Shown here: positions 26,101 to 36,219 of the stretch, piece after piece
Numbering within the stretch: position 1 is the stretch's first letter
How the letters are laid out: each line of letters begins with the position of its first letter
DNA from: Nematostella vectensis
Taxonomy: Eukaryota > Cnidaria > Anthozoa > Actiniaria > Edwardsiidae
Length of the DNA stretch: 64,000 nt
Direction of reading: 5' to 3'
Assembly (NCBI RefSeq): GCF_932526225.1
Contig: NC_064037.1
Location: 4,794,703-4,858,702 of the forward strand
Made by a program: the position numbers and the translations under genes
The notes under the pieces: generated by a model
Databases searched by the model: none
Told to the model about the DNA's origin: nothing
What the model saw: the letters and a program-made list of their open reading frames with translations, nothing else

Positions 26101-26149
26101 CCCTGCATTAAGTAAAAAGAGTAATCAATATTCAGTGTTTGTGAAATGA
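20135..26149 (+). CDS. secreted protein with PAN/apple-like domain, Pro/Ser/Thr linker and fibrinogen-like C-terminal domain
   Basis: Five exons join in frame to about 359 aa: 20135-20419, 20719-20755, 21793-21922, 25342-25474, 25655-26149. The chosen start (20135) begins a clear signal peptide, MKTFLGLFLPLLTTYVVSG; an upstream in-frame ATG at 20075 would bury it. Residues about 20-95 resemble a PAN/apple fold (SCMLKCTVLYNCDGAIF...LCSLM). About 96-150 is a linker of TTPPSPSTPSPS repeats, likely O-glycosylated. About 152-359 starts VYCSENIGSCGAGLWALVMK and continues YDSPYWTNK, KLPTYW and ARIGAVASDGNSNLGFG. This matches the fibrinogen-related C-terminal region of anthozoan extracellular and skeletal-matrix-type proteins. 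Exon 3 uses a weak donor (GTGATC); the stronger GTGAGT ten bases later would include a stop at 21924-21926. AATAAA at 26402 fits the 3' end. The family call is good, the biological role unknown; the 3.4-kb intron 3 could hide a further exon. Confidence 0.8.
21962..24036. repeat. inverted pair of GGATTCC-rich repeat elements
   Basis: About 21966-22082 and 23890-24033 both consist of reiterated GGATTCCGGATTC-type sequence. The edges match in inverted orientation: CGCCCCATGTAAGGTAATCCA-like sequence at the left of the first copy, and its complement (tggattaccttcaatggggcg) at the right of the second. They look like two MITE-type copies, or the two ends of one roughly 2-kb element, within intron 3 of the PAN/fibrinogen-like gene. 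Confidence 0.65.
22217..22474. repeat. tandem array of a ~20-bp AT-rich unit
   Basis: About a dozen imperfect copies of a unit like CACTAAAATATGCATTATAT, with variants AAGATATG and GTATTATACC. The array sits in intron 3 between the two GGATTCC elements. Confidence 0.88.
24184..25137. repeat. 15-bp minisatellite array (CTCTTNTNTTACCAA), about 63 copies
   Basis: About 950 bp of a 15-bp unit with two main variants, CTCTTTTATTACCAA and CTCTTCTGTTACCAA, plus CAG variants. Because 15 is a multiple of three and the unit has no stop in several frames, long open frames appear on both strands (for example 337 and 321 codons on plus, 142 and 173 on minus). They encode only pentapeptide repeats such as CYQLF or LLLPT and are not taken as genes. 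The array ends about 200 bp before the exon at 25342. Confidence 0.96.
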
Positions 26150-26463
26150 ACTGGCTTGCTTAAACAAGAAATCATGTCAGACGCAATATCAACAATGACA
26201 ACACTCAAGTCTGGTTGTTATCTATACAGTTGGTCCACTAGATTTTAGATTAGATTATTTCTAGCAAGGCTTCATGTAAACAGCAGGGGACTTGAGATCA
26301 CTTGAGATCACGTGACCTTCCTGGTGGGCAAATTTAAAACAGAATAATCAAACAAAAACAAACAGAAATGACTGAGCCTGTCACACCAGAGAACGACGGA
26401 AAATAAAATATTTTAATGAAACTAAACCTTTTTGAAAAAATAGCATTCTGACTTTTTTCTTAA

Positions 26464-28925
26464 GGGGGGATTACAGTCACATTGCGACCAAAAATTGAGC
26501 ATTTTTAAAATAAATATTTGAAACCTTTAAAATAAAAGAATAAAGGCATGTTATACATCAATGGAATCATGAAGGCTTTGGCTTTTATTATATACTAATG
26601 TCATTAATATATAACTAATTTTGAGTTAATTATTAATGGAGTACTTGAAGTACCACAAAATGGCACCCCTCACTGCCCATTTTTCTAGCGGCTTTGGTTT
26701 ATTAAATATTCTCAAATCAAAGATTATTTTGAAAAACAAAATGGTAGATTTATACAATGAATGATTTAGATTTCAATTTTTAGGATCCAGAATTTAGTAA
26801 CAGCTCAATAAAAAAATTGAAAAGGCAAAAAAAGTAAGGATTATTTTTTGGTGAGCAACTGATATTCTAAATCATTCATTGCATAGTAAATACATAATAG
26901 AGTTCTCCCTGAAAATATTAGCCAAAAATATCATTTATTAGAGAAGTTATGAGAATGGGCAGTAGTTAACCCAGCGGAAAACCACATTTTGAGAAAATGG
27001 CCGTTAAAGTTAAAAATCGTGATCATTTAGCATTAAATGTTCTATACATGTACTTTGTTAGTTATATTTTCTACTTAGAGTGGTCCTGAGTCTATTTACA
27101 AGGTCTTCCAGCTAATTTGCTTCAAAAACATGTGTTCTTGGGCTTAAAATCCACCAGCCTCATATGTGGTATCCTCTTTGGCAAGGTGACCATCCTCAAT
27201 TCTGAGAGTCACTTTCTTGGTGGCTCTTCTGTACTTCTTGTACTTCATTGCATCATACTTTTGGCAGGTATCACACACTCCATAAGTGGTACAAACCTCC
27301 TCATGAGCTTTAGAGTAGCCATCAGATACCATACAGTATATCTGTATTCCAGTCCAACATTTTTACTTTTGTCCCATATAATTTTAGCACATGCTCTTTC
27401 CAAGCTAGGACTGGAACCATCATACCCTCCCTGGCATTCATGTGTCTCAGCCCACTTTTCAAAGTCCTCATCAGACAGCTTTTTCTTTTGAATATTGCAG
27501 GCGTTGCATTCTTTTGATACAACAGCATAGTCAAGCACCTTCCCTGCTTCAGTGTTGATAGCAAATGCTGCCCCATGTTTAGAGGTAAAGCCTCGTTTGG
27601 CCCATTGCCATTGAAACTTACTGAGGCTGACTCGAGTTCATTTTCAGCCAACTAGTCCTTCAGTTCTCGTTGGTTTTTCTCTGTCTCCTCCTTTACCACA
27701 ACAAGATGCTGCTTGTATAGCACTGCATCATGTGCAGCCCAAGCATTTGGATGGACAGGAAGTGGCATGTCAAAGATCTCACAGATCCCTGCAAGACCTT
27801 CTCTTCCAAGCCCAACTTTATTGCATACAAACACAGTCCTTCTATTAACATCCTTCCCTTGCACAGTTCTTGGGACACTGTCAGCCAAATCATGCTGTGC
27901 AGTGCGGAAAAATTCGCTCATGCCGCAAGTGTCACAAAGGCAATACAGACTGCTACACAGACCATAGCAGTTGCTGCTGTCCTCAACTAGCTGAATCGAG
28001 CCTACAAGATAGAGATGCGAAATAAATCAAAACCGAGTAGAAAAATATAATTTGTAGCTACAATTTCTTTCTTTATACTCTTCAAATCCATGGATTTATC
28101 TGTCTTATTTATCATCTATAGCGTTATATAGCACGCCACGTGTTCACAAAAAATTGTGGGCTTTACCTTCACATTAGCCACTAGAGATGTGAATCCTTTG
28201 AAAAACTCTGCCAGACTTTTCATGAACACAAGCCGATAGCCTTCTGCTGGTTCTGAAGATCCTACAGAAGCATATCCCTCAAGAATCATCATCATCTGAC
28301 ACTTGAAGATTCCTCTTAGATGCCAAGGCGACGGGAGGAGGGAGTTGAGCGTCATCGCTCGCTTCCACATCGAGATCAGACACGAAAGCTATCTTTGGCT
28401 CGCGATCCTCATCCTTTTTCTTCCAAGAAGGCTTCCCTTTAAACCCAGATCGCTTTCTACTTCTTTTGTTTGCTCTAATCCGCCATTTGGAGCCGATCGG
28501 ATCGCCCTAAGGCATGATTTTCGTAGATATATAATTCGGTGTAGAAAGCGTGTGGCAAGTGATAATGTTCTAGTGATCTTTGAACACAACTGCCAAGCCA
28601 CCAGGCCTTGCTTCTTTGTAAAATCGGAGTGGAACACTCTCTCTGGAGGACTGTTGGAGTGTACGAATTGGAATGACACCGAATGTTTTAATTTGCTTGC
28701 GAGAAAACGCCTAAAATTGCATTGTTTTGGCTTTCGTTGCTATGGTAACGGAAAAACAAAGGTCGAGAGCCCTGTAGAAAATCATTCATAACACGGAAAG
28801 TAATAAAGATATTGAATTGAAACTTTCTAGGCATGTTACTGAATAGTTTGTGGCTCATTCAAACCCCAAACCCAAAAACAGCAGTTACTTTACAATTTTC
28901 GGCAATTGGTGACTGTAATCCCCCC
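26464..28925 (-). mobile_element. TTAA-flanked DNA transposon (Kolobok-like), 2.46 kb
   Basis: Perfect 17-bp terminal inverted repeats, GGGGGGATTACAGTCAC at 26464-26480 and its complement at 28909-28925, are flanked by TTAA at 26460-26463 and 28926-28929, the expected target duplication. Similarity continues imperfectly inside (ATTGC...AAAATTG). The interior carries a broken transposase on the minus strand. TTAA duplications are typical of Kolobok and piggyBac; the protein is not piggyBac-like, so Kolobok or a related Mutator-like group is favoured. Confidence 0.88.
27144..28520 (-). pseudogene. broken Mutator/Kolobok-like transposase
   Basis: Read right to left on the minus strand, the pieces are: a basic N-terminal stretch (RANKRSRKRSGFKGKPSW, near 28470) running into an acidic SDLDVEASDDAQ segment with an in-frame stop near 28288; then 27921-27652 (RRTVFVCNKVGLGREGLAGI); then the core VVSKECNACNIQKKKLSDEDFEKW, followed by a Gly/Ser stretch in the 27500s; then SDGYSKAHEEV near 27320, and CDTCQKYDAMKYKKYRRA. 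The order cysteine pair, H-x-C-x-G-y-GSS, WxxS, SDGxSKA is that of the Mutator-like transposase domain seen in many cnidarian and arthropod elements. At least three frame changes and internal stops separate the pieces, so no active transposase is made. The domain assignment is from memory of the family. Confidence 0.7.
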
Positions 28926-28929
28926 TTAA

Positions 28930-29914
28930 GCGCTGAATAAGTTGCTTTTTGTTGCTGAAATTTTGCCGCTATAAGCCTGAGCGCGCGATAGTTTGCCACC
29001 CAAACAGTCACGTGATATTTTAGCGCAGGTTAGGCCTTTCTCGATAATGCTAGTAAATCTGACATTTAATGCTACTAGAAATTCTTGCATAAAACCTAAA
29101 AAATGCCAAAATAATGCCTGATGTCTTTAGAAAATGCCACTTGATTTTCAAAGAATGGTTTGTTTTATTTCAAACAAAACATACAAACTTTTACACTTTA
29201 TGATCATATCAACAACAGATGATACTTGATACTAATATTTGTTTGTGACGTTCTAGCCAATAGTAATTAAACAGTCATACTTGAAGCATCTCTTGCTTCG
29301 ATCTCTTGCTATAGATGATGGAACTCACGGAAGGATCAACGATTTCCCAAAGGGAGGGAAGTGGGGGGGGGGGGGGAGAGTTGGGGATTTTGCTCTGGAA
29401 CATTTCTTCTAAAATTTCCGTCCGAAGACGGGGCCAGTGGAAGGGGCACCGGCCCCTCTGGCCCTCCCCCTGGGTCCGCTAATGGAACTGGTCTATCTTG
29501 CAAATTTGTGGTCGACATTGAAAATTACCCAGAAGACCCTGGGGATGAGGTTGGCTGAGCAAGAGAAAGAGTTACCCGCTGACCACCCATACTTTTTCCC
29601 CACAAGTAACACACACTCAGAAACAGTCGAGACATACAGAAAACAATCAAACTATGAAATAAACACTGCTAAACACTTTAGGATTATTTATCCTTCTAAA
29701 TATTGAAATATTTGAAATCTGGATCACAGTCATAAAATTTTGAGAAAATGCTAGCAATTCTTTTTCGAGAAAAATCGCCGACGAAAAAAAAATGAGAAAT
29801 GCCTAGCGCAGGTCCCCATATTTTTTTGTATAAAGCCGAGCTAGTAGTGGCGGTGACAAGGGAGAGGCTTCTTTTTACTCTTTTTTATATTTTACACAAG
29901 GCCTTAATATTCAG
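28930..29914. other. intergenic DNA between two transposons
   Basis: AT-rich sequence with a G-rich run near 29365 and a short imperfect G/C-rich patch at 29360-29480. No gene, RNA or clear repeat structure was recognised. Confidence 0.5.
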
Positions 29915-30570
29915 CAGGTACGTACCCAGGATTGGCTGAGGGGAGGAGGGGGGGGGGGGGGGGGGGCGTCATGGGCATCATGTGGAAAAAGCATAGCATG
30001 TGAAGATTCCTTTATAAGAGATGACCCACTTTTTGGCAGCCAAGGGGGGCAGGCCTGTTCGGTCTAACCTTGTAACTATAGATTCTGTGTGTTTATAATT
30101 GGTTTTATCATTCTTTCATTGTAATTTTAGGTGTGCGTTTATTATTAATTTTGTCATTCTTTTGTTGTGATTTGTCAACAATTAAACACTGCAAATATAG
30201 TACATGTATAATGCATGCTGATATTGTACTTCACAAATATTAAAGGTTGTATGACCATCATGGTATTCCTTTTATTTGACTACATTTACTCATCTTTTCC
30301 CCTCCACCTGGTAACCTTAAATCTAAATTCCATAACGGACCTTTTTTAGTTCCTCGATAGTTGTCCGTCAAACTAGATATGAAAAGGTCCCCAACACACA
30401 CATACATGCAAACTTTCATTTAACTTGACGCATATGAAAAACTTCAAAACCCGGAAAATAAGAACAACTAACAAACAGAAACTAATATCAGGAAAGAAGG
30501 GAATGATATGCTTCAAATAAAATTTGTCCATACACGCATTTCATCCTATGATTAGGCATATAGGGCCGGG

Positions 30571-30815
30571 TCCCATATAAGGTCAATGCATACAGTATAA
30601 GATAGGGGTCCCATATAAGGTCAATGCATACAGTATAAGATAGGGGTCCCATATAAGGTTAATGCATACAGTATAAGATAGGGGTCCCATATAAGGTTAA
30701 TGCATACAGTATAAGATAGGGGTCCCATATAAGGTCAATGCATACAGTATAAGATAGGGGTCCCATATAAGATCAATGCATACAGTATAAGATAGGGGTC
30801 CCATATAAGGTCAAC
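30571..30815. repeat. 38-bp tandem array, about 6.5 copies
   Basis: The unit begins TCCCATATAAGGTCAATGCA and continues with TACAGTATAAGATAGGGG. Starts are at 30571, 30609, 30647, 30685, 30723, 30761 and 30799, spaced exactly 38 bp, with only C/T and G/A changes between copies. Confidence 0.96.
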
Positions 30816-30822
30816 CCTGGTG

Positions 30823-30992
30823 TAAGGACACCCGTATGATAGGGAACCTAGTTATCAAGGACAGTTTAAAAAGCGCCTTAGATTTTCTTCTAGATTAACC
30901 CGGTTAGTAAGGACACCCGTGTGATAGGGAACCTAGTTATCAAGGACAGTTTTAAAAGCGATTTTCTTCTAGATTTACCCGATTAGTAAGGA
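30823..30992. repeat. two-copy ~80-bp direct repeat
   Basis: The segment GTAAGGACACCCGTATGATAG through AGGGAACCTAGTTATCAAGG to CTTCTAGATT occurs twice in tandem (about 30823-30900 and 30903-30988). The second copy has an 11-bp internal deletion. Confidence 0.85.
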
Positions 30993-31039
30993 CAGCTGTT
31001 ATGAGGAGAAAGGACATTTTCGAGAACCCCAAATGACTA

Positions 31040-31475
31040 TGTCCATATACACCTATTCCAAATAAGGTTGCACTCGGAGAATCTGTGTCGTAACCCGCAG
31101 TGCTTCATGGTTATCAAGTGAATAAGCGTCAATAAAATACAAATCCAGGTTTCAAAAGCTGTAGAATTCTTGCTTACATTCTTATGAACAATCACATTGT
31201 AATAGGCATTTTTACGCCGGAATCTACGCAGTAAACATAAACAGTTGAACAGTATTCGACTTTTCAAAGTCCGCAGAGATCGTTTCTCTGCGGTGTCCTT
31301 GATCAACTGACGCGTTCGCGGGGGCGGAGCCGTTGATAATAAGTCATTAGCAATGCATGCTGGGAAAAGGTGTCCTTTCCCCCCTTACGCCCTTACGCTA
31401 CCCATGAACCACCGTGAGAAGGACACATGGATTCTCAAGTGCAACCTTATTTGAAATAGATGTATTTCCATGAAA
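31040..31475. repeat. imperfect inverted repeat inside the 29.9-31.6 kb element
   Basis: CCAAATAAGGTTGCACTCGG (about 31057-31076) recurs inverted as CAAGTGCAACCTTATTTGAA (about 31436-31455). Weaker matches on both sides extend each arm to roughly 60 bp, including TTCATGG inward. The arms enclose about 300 bp. Confidence 0.75.
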
Positions 31476-32261
31476 GCTACATAGCCTCCACCCCCTCAAC
31501 CCTAACCACCAAAACTGAGTAAGTAATTTCTCATTGAATGATATTCGAATACTACCCCCCTTTTTCCACATGATACCCAGACTGCGCAACCACCATCCCC
31601 CCTCAGCAAACCCTGGGTACGCGCCTGAGATTGTGCTTTACTGGGTGAATACAAAACACGTTCTCATTCGCGCTGCGTTAAACATATGTCAATATTCTCA
31701 GTAACAGGTATTGTATCTCAATATCAAGGGTCTTAGAATACCTTTTCAATGCTCTTTTCAGCCTTCTTGCAGTCGTTTACCAGGTGATTGTTATATATTT
31801 ACCTACCCTGCTAACAGAGGCTTTTCCGTAGTGTTTCACTGCTTGTATTCGCAGTTTTGGCTACTCGCGTTGTTTTGGTCGCGCTTGAACAACGCGAAAA
31901 CACCGAAACGCGAATCGGCAAGGAAAGCGTTAAATACAAAGAGAAAGAGAAGTTCTGCTAGCAGGGTAATATTTACCCGGTGTTCTTCGCCAGGCGCCGC
32001 CGCCATATTGTGTAGTTCTGGCCACGCGCGAGCTGGGGAAGAGGAGAGGGATAGGGGTAGGTGACCGCTTGGCGCCAATCGAAAAACTTCAGGTAAACGA
32101 CTACAAGCAGGTTAAGTTGTTTTTCAAACGTCCGCGATATTGTTTTAAAAATACCCGTGTAATACAGGGTGGGAAGAGAACTTTTGAAAGACCGATATAA
32201 AGGGGATTTCCACTTGGAGGTCCGTTTCACTGAGGTTTTGGCACATACAAGGCTGCTCAAT

Positions 32262-34248
32262 CAGGGTTCGTACAATTTTCCACCAATCAAATTCAAGGAC
32301 TTTTAAGGACTTTTTCAAGGACTTTTTGTAGAAATTCAAGGAAAATTCAATATAGGGCAAAGTACTTTTCCAAGTTTTACCAGAGCTTTTATCAATTGTA
32401 CATGGTCTATTTTCAATACGAAAATAGACGACGATTGGACTCTTTGAAACATACACAAGCATCATTACTCACTGGTGAGCAACTGTTATTAAACGGTGAT
32501 TTCAAGCAAACGTTCGCCTACAGATTCAATTTTTTGTGAGATTCTCAAACGTTCAAAGCTTTCTTCTTTCAAAGCCTTTTGCTTCTCCTCAGCAACTGTA
32601 GTGTAAGCATATGACCTTAAGGCCTCACTCATCTCCCCTACACTCCGCGTGAAGGATCGGACGAGAGTATTGGCTGGTCCACCAACGCACAAGCACACCT
32701 CAGGGCTGAGGGTGAAGCCTCCTCACCGCCTTGAGTGGCTTGCCTGAGGCGATATATTTGTTGCTGCCGCATTTCACCGGAGGGGCGGTTGAGGGCTTGT
32801 AGTCGAAGACCAAGCACATCGGTAGAGAGAACCCGTCTCCTCCAGACAAACGCAAACGTTTAGGCATATTTAATTGATTTTCAAATGTTTCTTTAAAGTA
32901 CTCCTAGCTTATTAAGCGAAAGAGCAAATGACTTTACTTTAGGTGTGGCACTTTATATAGGTAGATAGCGACCAATAAGAATTAAGAGCGTTTATAGTGA
33001 GGTATCTAACGTGAAACATATTGAGTCATACCTGTGCTATTGTAGCATGATACACGTACCCGTACGATATGATTTATGAGTGACCTTTGAGCCTGGCTCC
33101 GGCTCCATTAACTGAAATTACCGTCCCTAGTGGTGGTGACGTTAATTTTGGAATACAGTTTCACCTCCACTTGTTCTCTAGCTCTTCTTGCCATTTTCGC
33201 TTACGGCTTCAAACAATCTCCTCCTTGGCCCTCCCCTAGTCTTCATGACATTGGGTGTAATGTTTCCTCCTTTGACTTGCCGCACCTAGCAGTTAGCAAG
33301 CGCACGTTTTCAACTGAAATGTACAGAGAAGTCTCTTTCGACTCTTGCCATGAAAAAGTGTCAACAGCATCTTAAGCTTCCAGAGCACAACTCTTCCAGG
33401 CTAGATGCTGTAAGAAGGACGCACCCAGCCTGTTTAGCTTGTGGCGAATGGTCAATCTGAGAAATAGTTCCGAGATGACAAGTAGGCTTTTTTTTTAAAT
33501 CAGAGAAAACGAGATCTTGCATTTTTCGAGAACCAGAACGAGAAGTCAAATCTCTAAAATCCGAGAAATCGAGATGCCTTGAAATTTGGAGAGAAAATCA
33601 ATATATCTAGGGACCATTATTCGCCACCTCTCTTGTAGTTAAAATCCAAGAAGATCGTCTTCTGGGCTTGCTCAGCTTTCTCCACAATCACCAGGAGATC
33701 ACAATCTCTCATCTTTCTTGTAAGCCCACCATTACCATCAGCAAAGAGTTTTAACTTGGCGAAGCATACTTCCTTTCACTGTACAATCTGCTAATGATCT
33801 ATGCTGATCTTGTTTTTGGGCATGGATTATACATACTTTATCTTGTACATCCGTATCTTCTATGCCGAAATGCGCATGCTCTGGATATTGAATGTCTTTA
33901 TGCAAAGTCTACATTACACCTCAGTATATTTCTGCTCTCACCAAGACTTGACATCATTAACAAGGCCAAAGACCTGCTACCACTGGTTCTCCCGTAAAAA
34001 ATACAGGTAGCCTAAATTACAGAACTGCGGCCAAAATTATATAAAGCGATAGCTCGCAAACGATATATTTGGCTACAATTTGCGATTAATCCACATTCCA
34101 TAAGCTTTACTTTTGTTTCTTTAAAATCAGATATTTTTAAAGGATATTCAAGGACTGATAATAAGAATTCAAGCACTTTTCAAACCTTGAATTTCAAATT
34201 ATAAAATTCAAGCACTTTCAAGGTTTTCAAGGACTTGTACGAACCCTG
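32262..34248. mobile_element. hAT-like DNA transposon with 5-bp target duplication, 1.99 kb
   Basis: Both ends read CAGGGTTCGTACAA inward (32262 and, on the other strand, 34248). Both are followed by reiterated subterminal motifs of the type AAGGACTTTT / TTCAAGGACTT. TCAAT directly precedes the left end and directly follows the right end, a 5-bp target duplication rather than the 8 bp usual for hAT, so it may belong to the hAT5-type group. No hAT dimerisation domain or transposase was recognised inside. The only notable reading frame is the broken one at 32489-32867. Confidence 0.75.
32489..32867 (-). pseudogene. broken ORF inside the hAT-like element, unrecognised
   Basis: A minus-strand ATG (32867-32865) opens MPKRLRLSGGDGFSLPMCLV and continues to a stop at 32700-32702. 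The adjoining frame (32698-32489) continues directly with CLCVGGPANTLVRSFTRSVG and a helical, charged end (EEKQKALKEESFERLRISQK). Together they would give about 125 residues with one frameshift near 32699. No known domain was recognised. It may be a remnant of an element-encoded protein or a captured gene fragment. Confidence 0.4.
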
Positions 34249-34480
34249 TCAATGATAATCATGTGTGGCGCCAGCTTCGTATGAAACGTTGTCAACTTCT
34301 AATTTCTCATCAACGCAGTTTAACCGTGCCGCTACAGCGGCCAAGTACGTGAAGACCTGTTTTAGCCCTATCGTTGGTTAGTAGTCCACACCTATTTTAG
34401 GGTTGAGTTGTATGACCTCCAATTTCAAAGAAGAAATTCTTTACGTTTCAAATTTTATCTTATTAACCTCAAATTGACTA

Positions 34481-35345
34481 CAGTTGAAGCTCTCGTAAGC
34501 GACCACCTTGGGAACTGATAATTGTGGCCGTTAACGGAGCTGGTCTTTCACGAGAGCTTGCTCTCATAAGCTACCACTGGGCGCCAAAAACTTGAACAAT
34601 AGGTGTTGGTCGCTTACGGGAGCTTAATTAAAATGGAATCCAAAAGTTATCGTGATAATAACAACGCTGTAATATTTTCGTTTATTGCTTGATTTTAAAA
34701 CTAGGTATTTAACTTTTTTTTAATAGCTATTAAATCTACGCAAGGTAGCTTGTTATGCTCGTTTATATCGACGACTTTTCGTCATGAGAATATCTTCTGC
34801 GTCTACGACGATCGCATGGCGTCTTTTGTTAGTCGATTTCTAAAGCGTGCAACAAACGAGTGGATGGCTATTGTAACTGGAAAAAGGATAAATCGTGGAG
34901 CTGGCAATGGACTAGAGATTCCTTGCATTTACACATTTTCTGAAGACAAAGAAATGTCAATCCCATGGTTGAAATTGAAGTTAGAAAATTGAAATTATGA
35001 AATTCTTTAATGGTTGCCTACTGGAGTTCAGCTTTAGTGAAACATGACATCATTTCTGCTTTATATGTGATTTCAGCATGCATTGGATATGATGTTTATC
35101 AGGTGTTGACTCGTGTTGTAGAGCCAAAAATCATTGTGGTCGCTTACGAGAGCTTAAAAATAAAAGAAAACCTCAGTTGGTGTTTTGAAATTGTGGTCGT
35201 TAACGAAGCTGGTCGCACCGATAAGGTGGTCGCTTACGAGAGCTTAGAATTACAGAGTTTGTGACAATTCAATCGGTGATTCGTGATCGTGGTCGTTATC
35301 GGAGCTGGTCGCTTACGAGAGCGGTCGCTCAGAGAGCTTCGACAG
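34481..35345. mobile_element. pogo/Tigger-like short DNA element flanked by TA
   Basis: The left end CAGTTGAAGCTCTCGTAAGC (34481) and right end, complement CTGTCGAAGCTCTCTGAGCG (35345), are inverted repeats flanked by TA at 34479-34480 and 35346-35347. The motif GTGGTCGCTTACGAGAGC recurs several times near the right end and in inverse form near the left, giving reiterated subterminal repeats. A TA duplication and CAGT(T/C)GAA start are typical of pogo/Tigger elements. No DDE transposase is present, so it would depend on a relative for movement. Confidence 0.7.
34750..34992 (+). pseudogene. ORF fragment resembling a HIRAN-like domain, inside the pogo-like element
   Basis: An 80-codon frame includes RMASFVSRFLKRATNEWMAI followed by VTGKRINRGAGNGLEIPC and IYTFSEDKE. 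The pattern SxxxSxFLxR...VTGxR...GLEIPCxYTF matches the second half of a HIRAN-like segment often seen in uncharacterised cnidarian and sponge proteins. The first half is absent and the frame ends soon after, so this looks like a carried or decayed fragment. The assignment rests on remembered pattern only. Confidence 0.4.
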
Positions 35346-36219
35346 TATCTAAAATTTGTTTTTGTATAATACTGGTCGGCCTTCTCGCGCAGATGACGTG
35401 AATTCGGCGATAGAGGCAAAAGCGCAACTATACTTCAAACATTGTTATGACAGTTATAGCATCAAAATAAGGATGAATCAATTGCGAAAGTTCGCAAGGT
35501 CAGTTTTTAGACGACTTTCGTGTGCTACAAATTGGAGTGTTCAGTATTACTTTGAATTTACAAAAAAAATCAATCGCGCAAATTTTGAGAATTTTGTTTA
35601 ATAGTAAAAATAATGCCTCATCTAAACTTGTATTAAACTTCAAAGAGCAGTAAATTTAACGTCATCTGATAAAGCAAAGATTAATTAATAAAAATTCAAG
35701 GAACCGCTCATATCGCCCTTAATATAATTCTTTCATAATGAACCAATGGAACCTTAAACGGCGTCGATTCGTGATTTTATTCTAATGCGGAAACCACACC
35801 ACACAAACACACCAAAACATTAAATGCCTTTGCGCAGTTTTGTATTTACATTTTAAATTTAAAATAAATCTATCTTTCCTAAAAGAAAACTACTATGGTA
35901 CATATGTAACCACAACTTCACACGAGGAAGGGCATAAAATACCATGTGCACCAGAGCTTCCAGACTTCTCTTGTCCAGTGAGGCTCTGGTACCCAGAATA
36001 GGCATAAAAGTGCACAAATCTTAAAAGATGCCTTTACATAAACACTGTTATGCCAAGGGGTTGTAGATAAATAAAAAAACACTGGTAGTTTTACAAAAAA
36101 GTAAAAGTTTAAAACATTCAAGTTTAAAATATTTCTAAGAATCAACGGATTAAGAATGAGTGAAACGTTATAAGCATGGTCCACACCTTGAAATAAAACA
36201 TCAAATATAAAGCTCTGGT
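35346..36219. other. 3' UTR side of the coiled-coil gene and intergenic DNA
   Basis: No gene recognised. The part next to 36219 should be the 3' UTR of the giant coiled-coil gene on the minus strand. Several TTTATT motifs (AATAAA on the minus strand) occur, but the one used cannot be chosen. Confidence 0.5.

Larger units (their letters stand above)
29915..31627. mobile_element. non-autonomous DNA element, ~1.7 kb, with CAGG-CGTACCCAGG termini
   Basis: The left end CAGGTACGTACCCAGGATTG at 29915 and the right end (complement CAGGCGCGTACCCAGGGTTT at 31627) form inverted repeats. They continue as GCTGAGGGG, a G-run, then ATCATGTGGAAAAAG for about 75 bp. No convincing target duplication was found. 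Inside are a 38-bp satellite, a two-copy 80-bp repeat and an inner inverted repeat. No transposase was recognised; the 89-codon minus frame at 31037-31306 matches nothing I know. Confidence 0.65.

Noticed and set aside
26464-28925. Classical Mutator (MULE) element
   Set aside because: MULEs usually leave 9-bp duplications; here the borders are TTAA, which fits Kolobok-like elements better.
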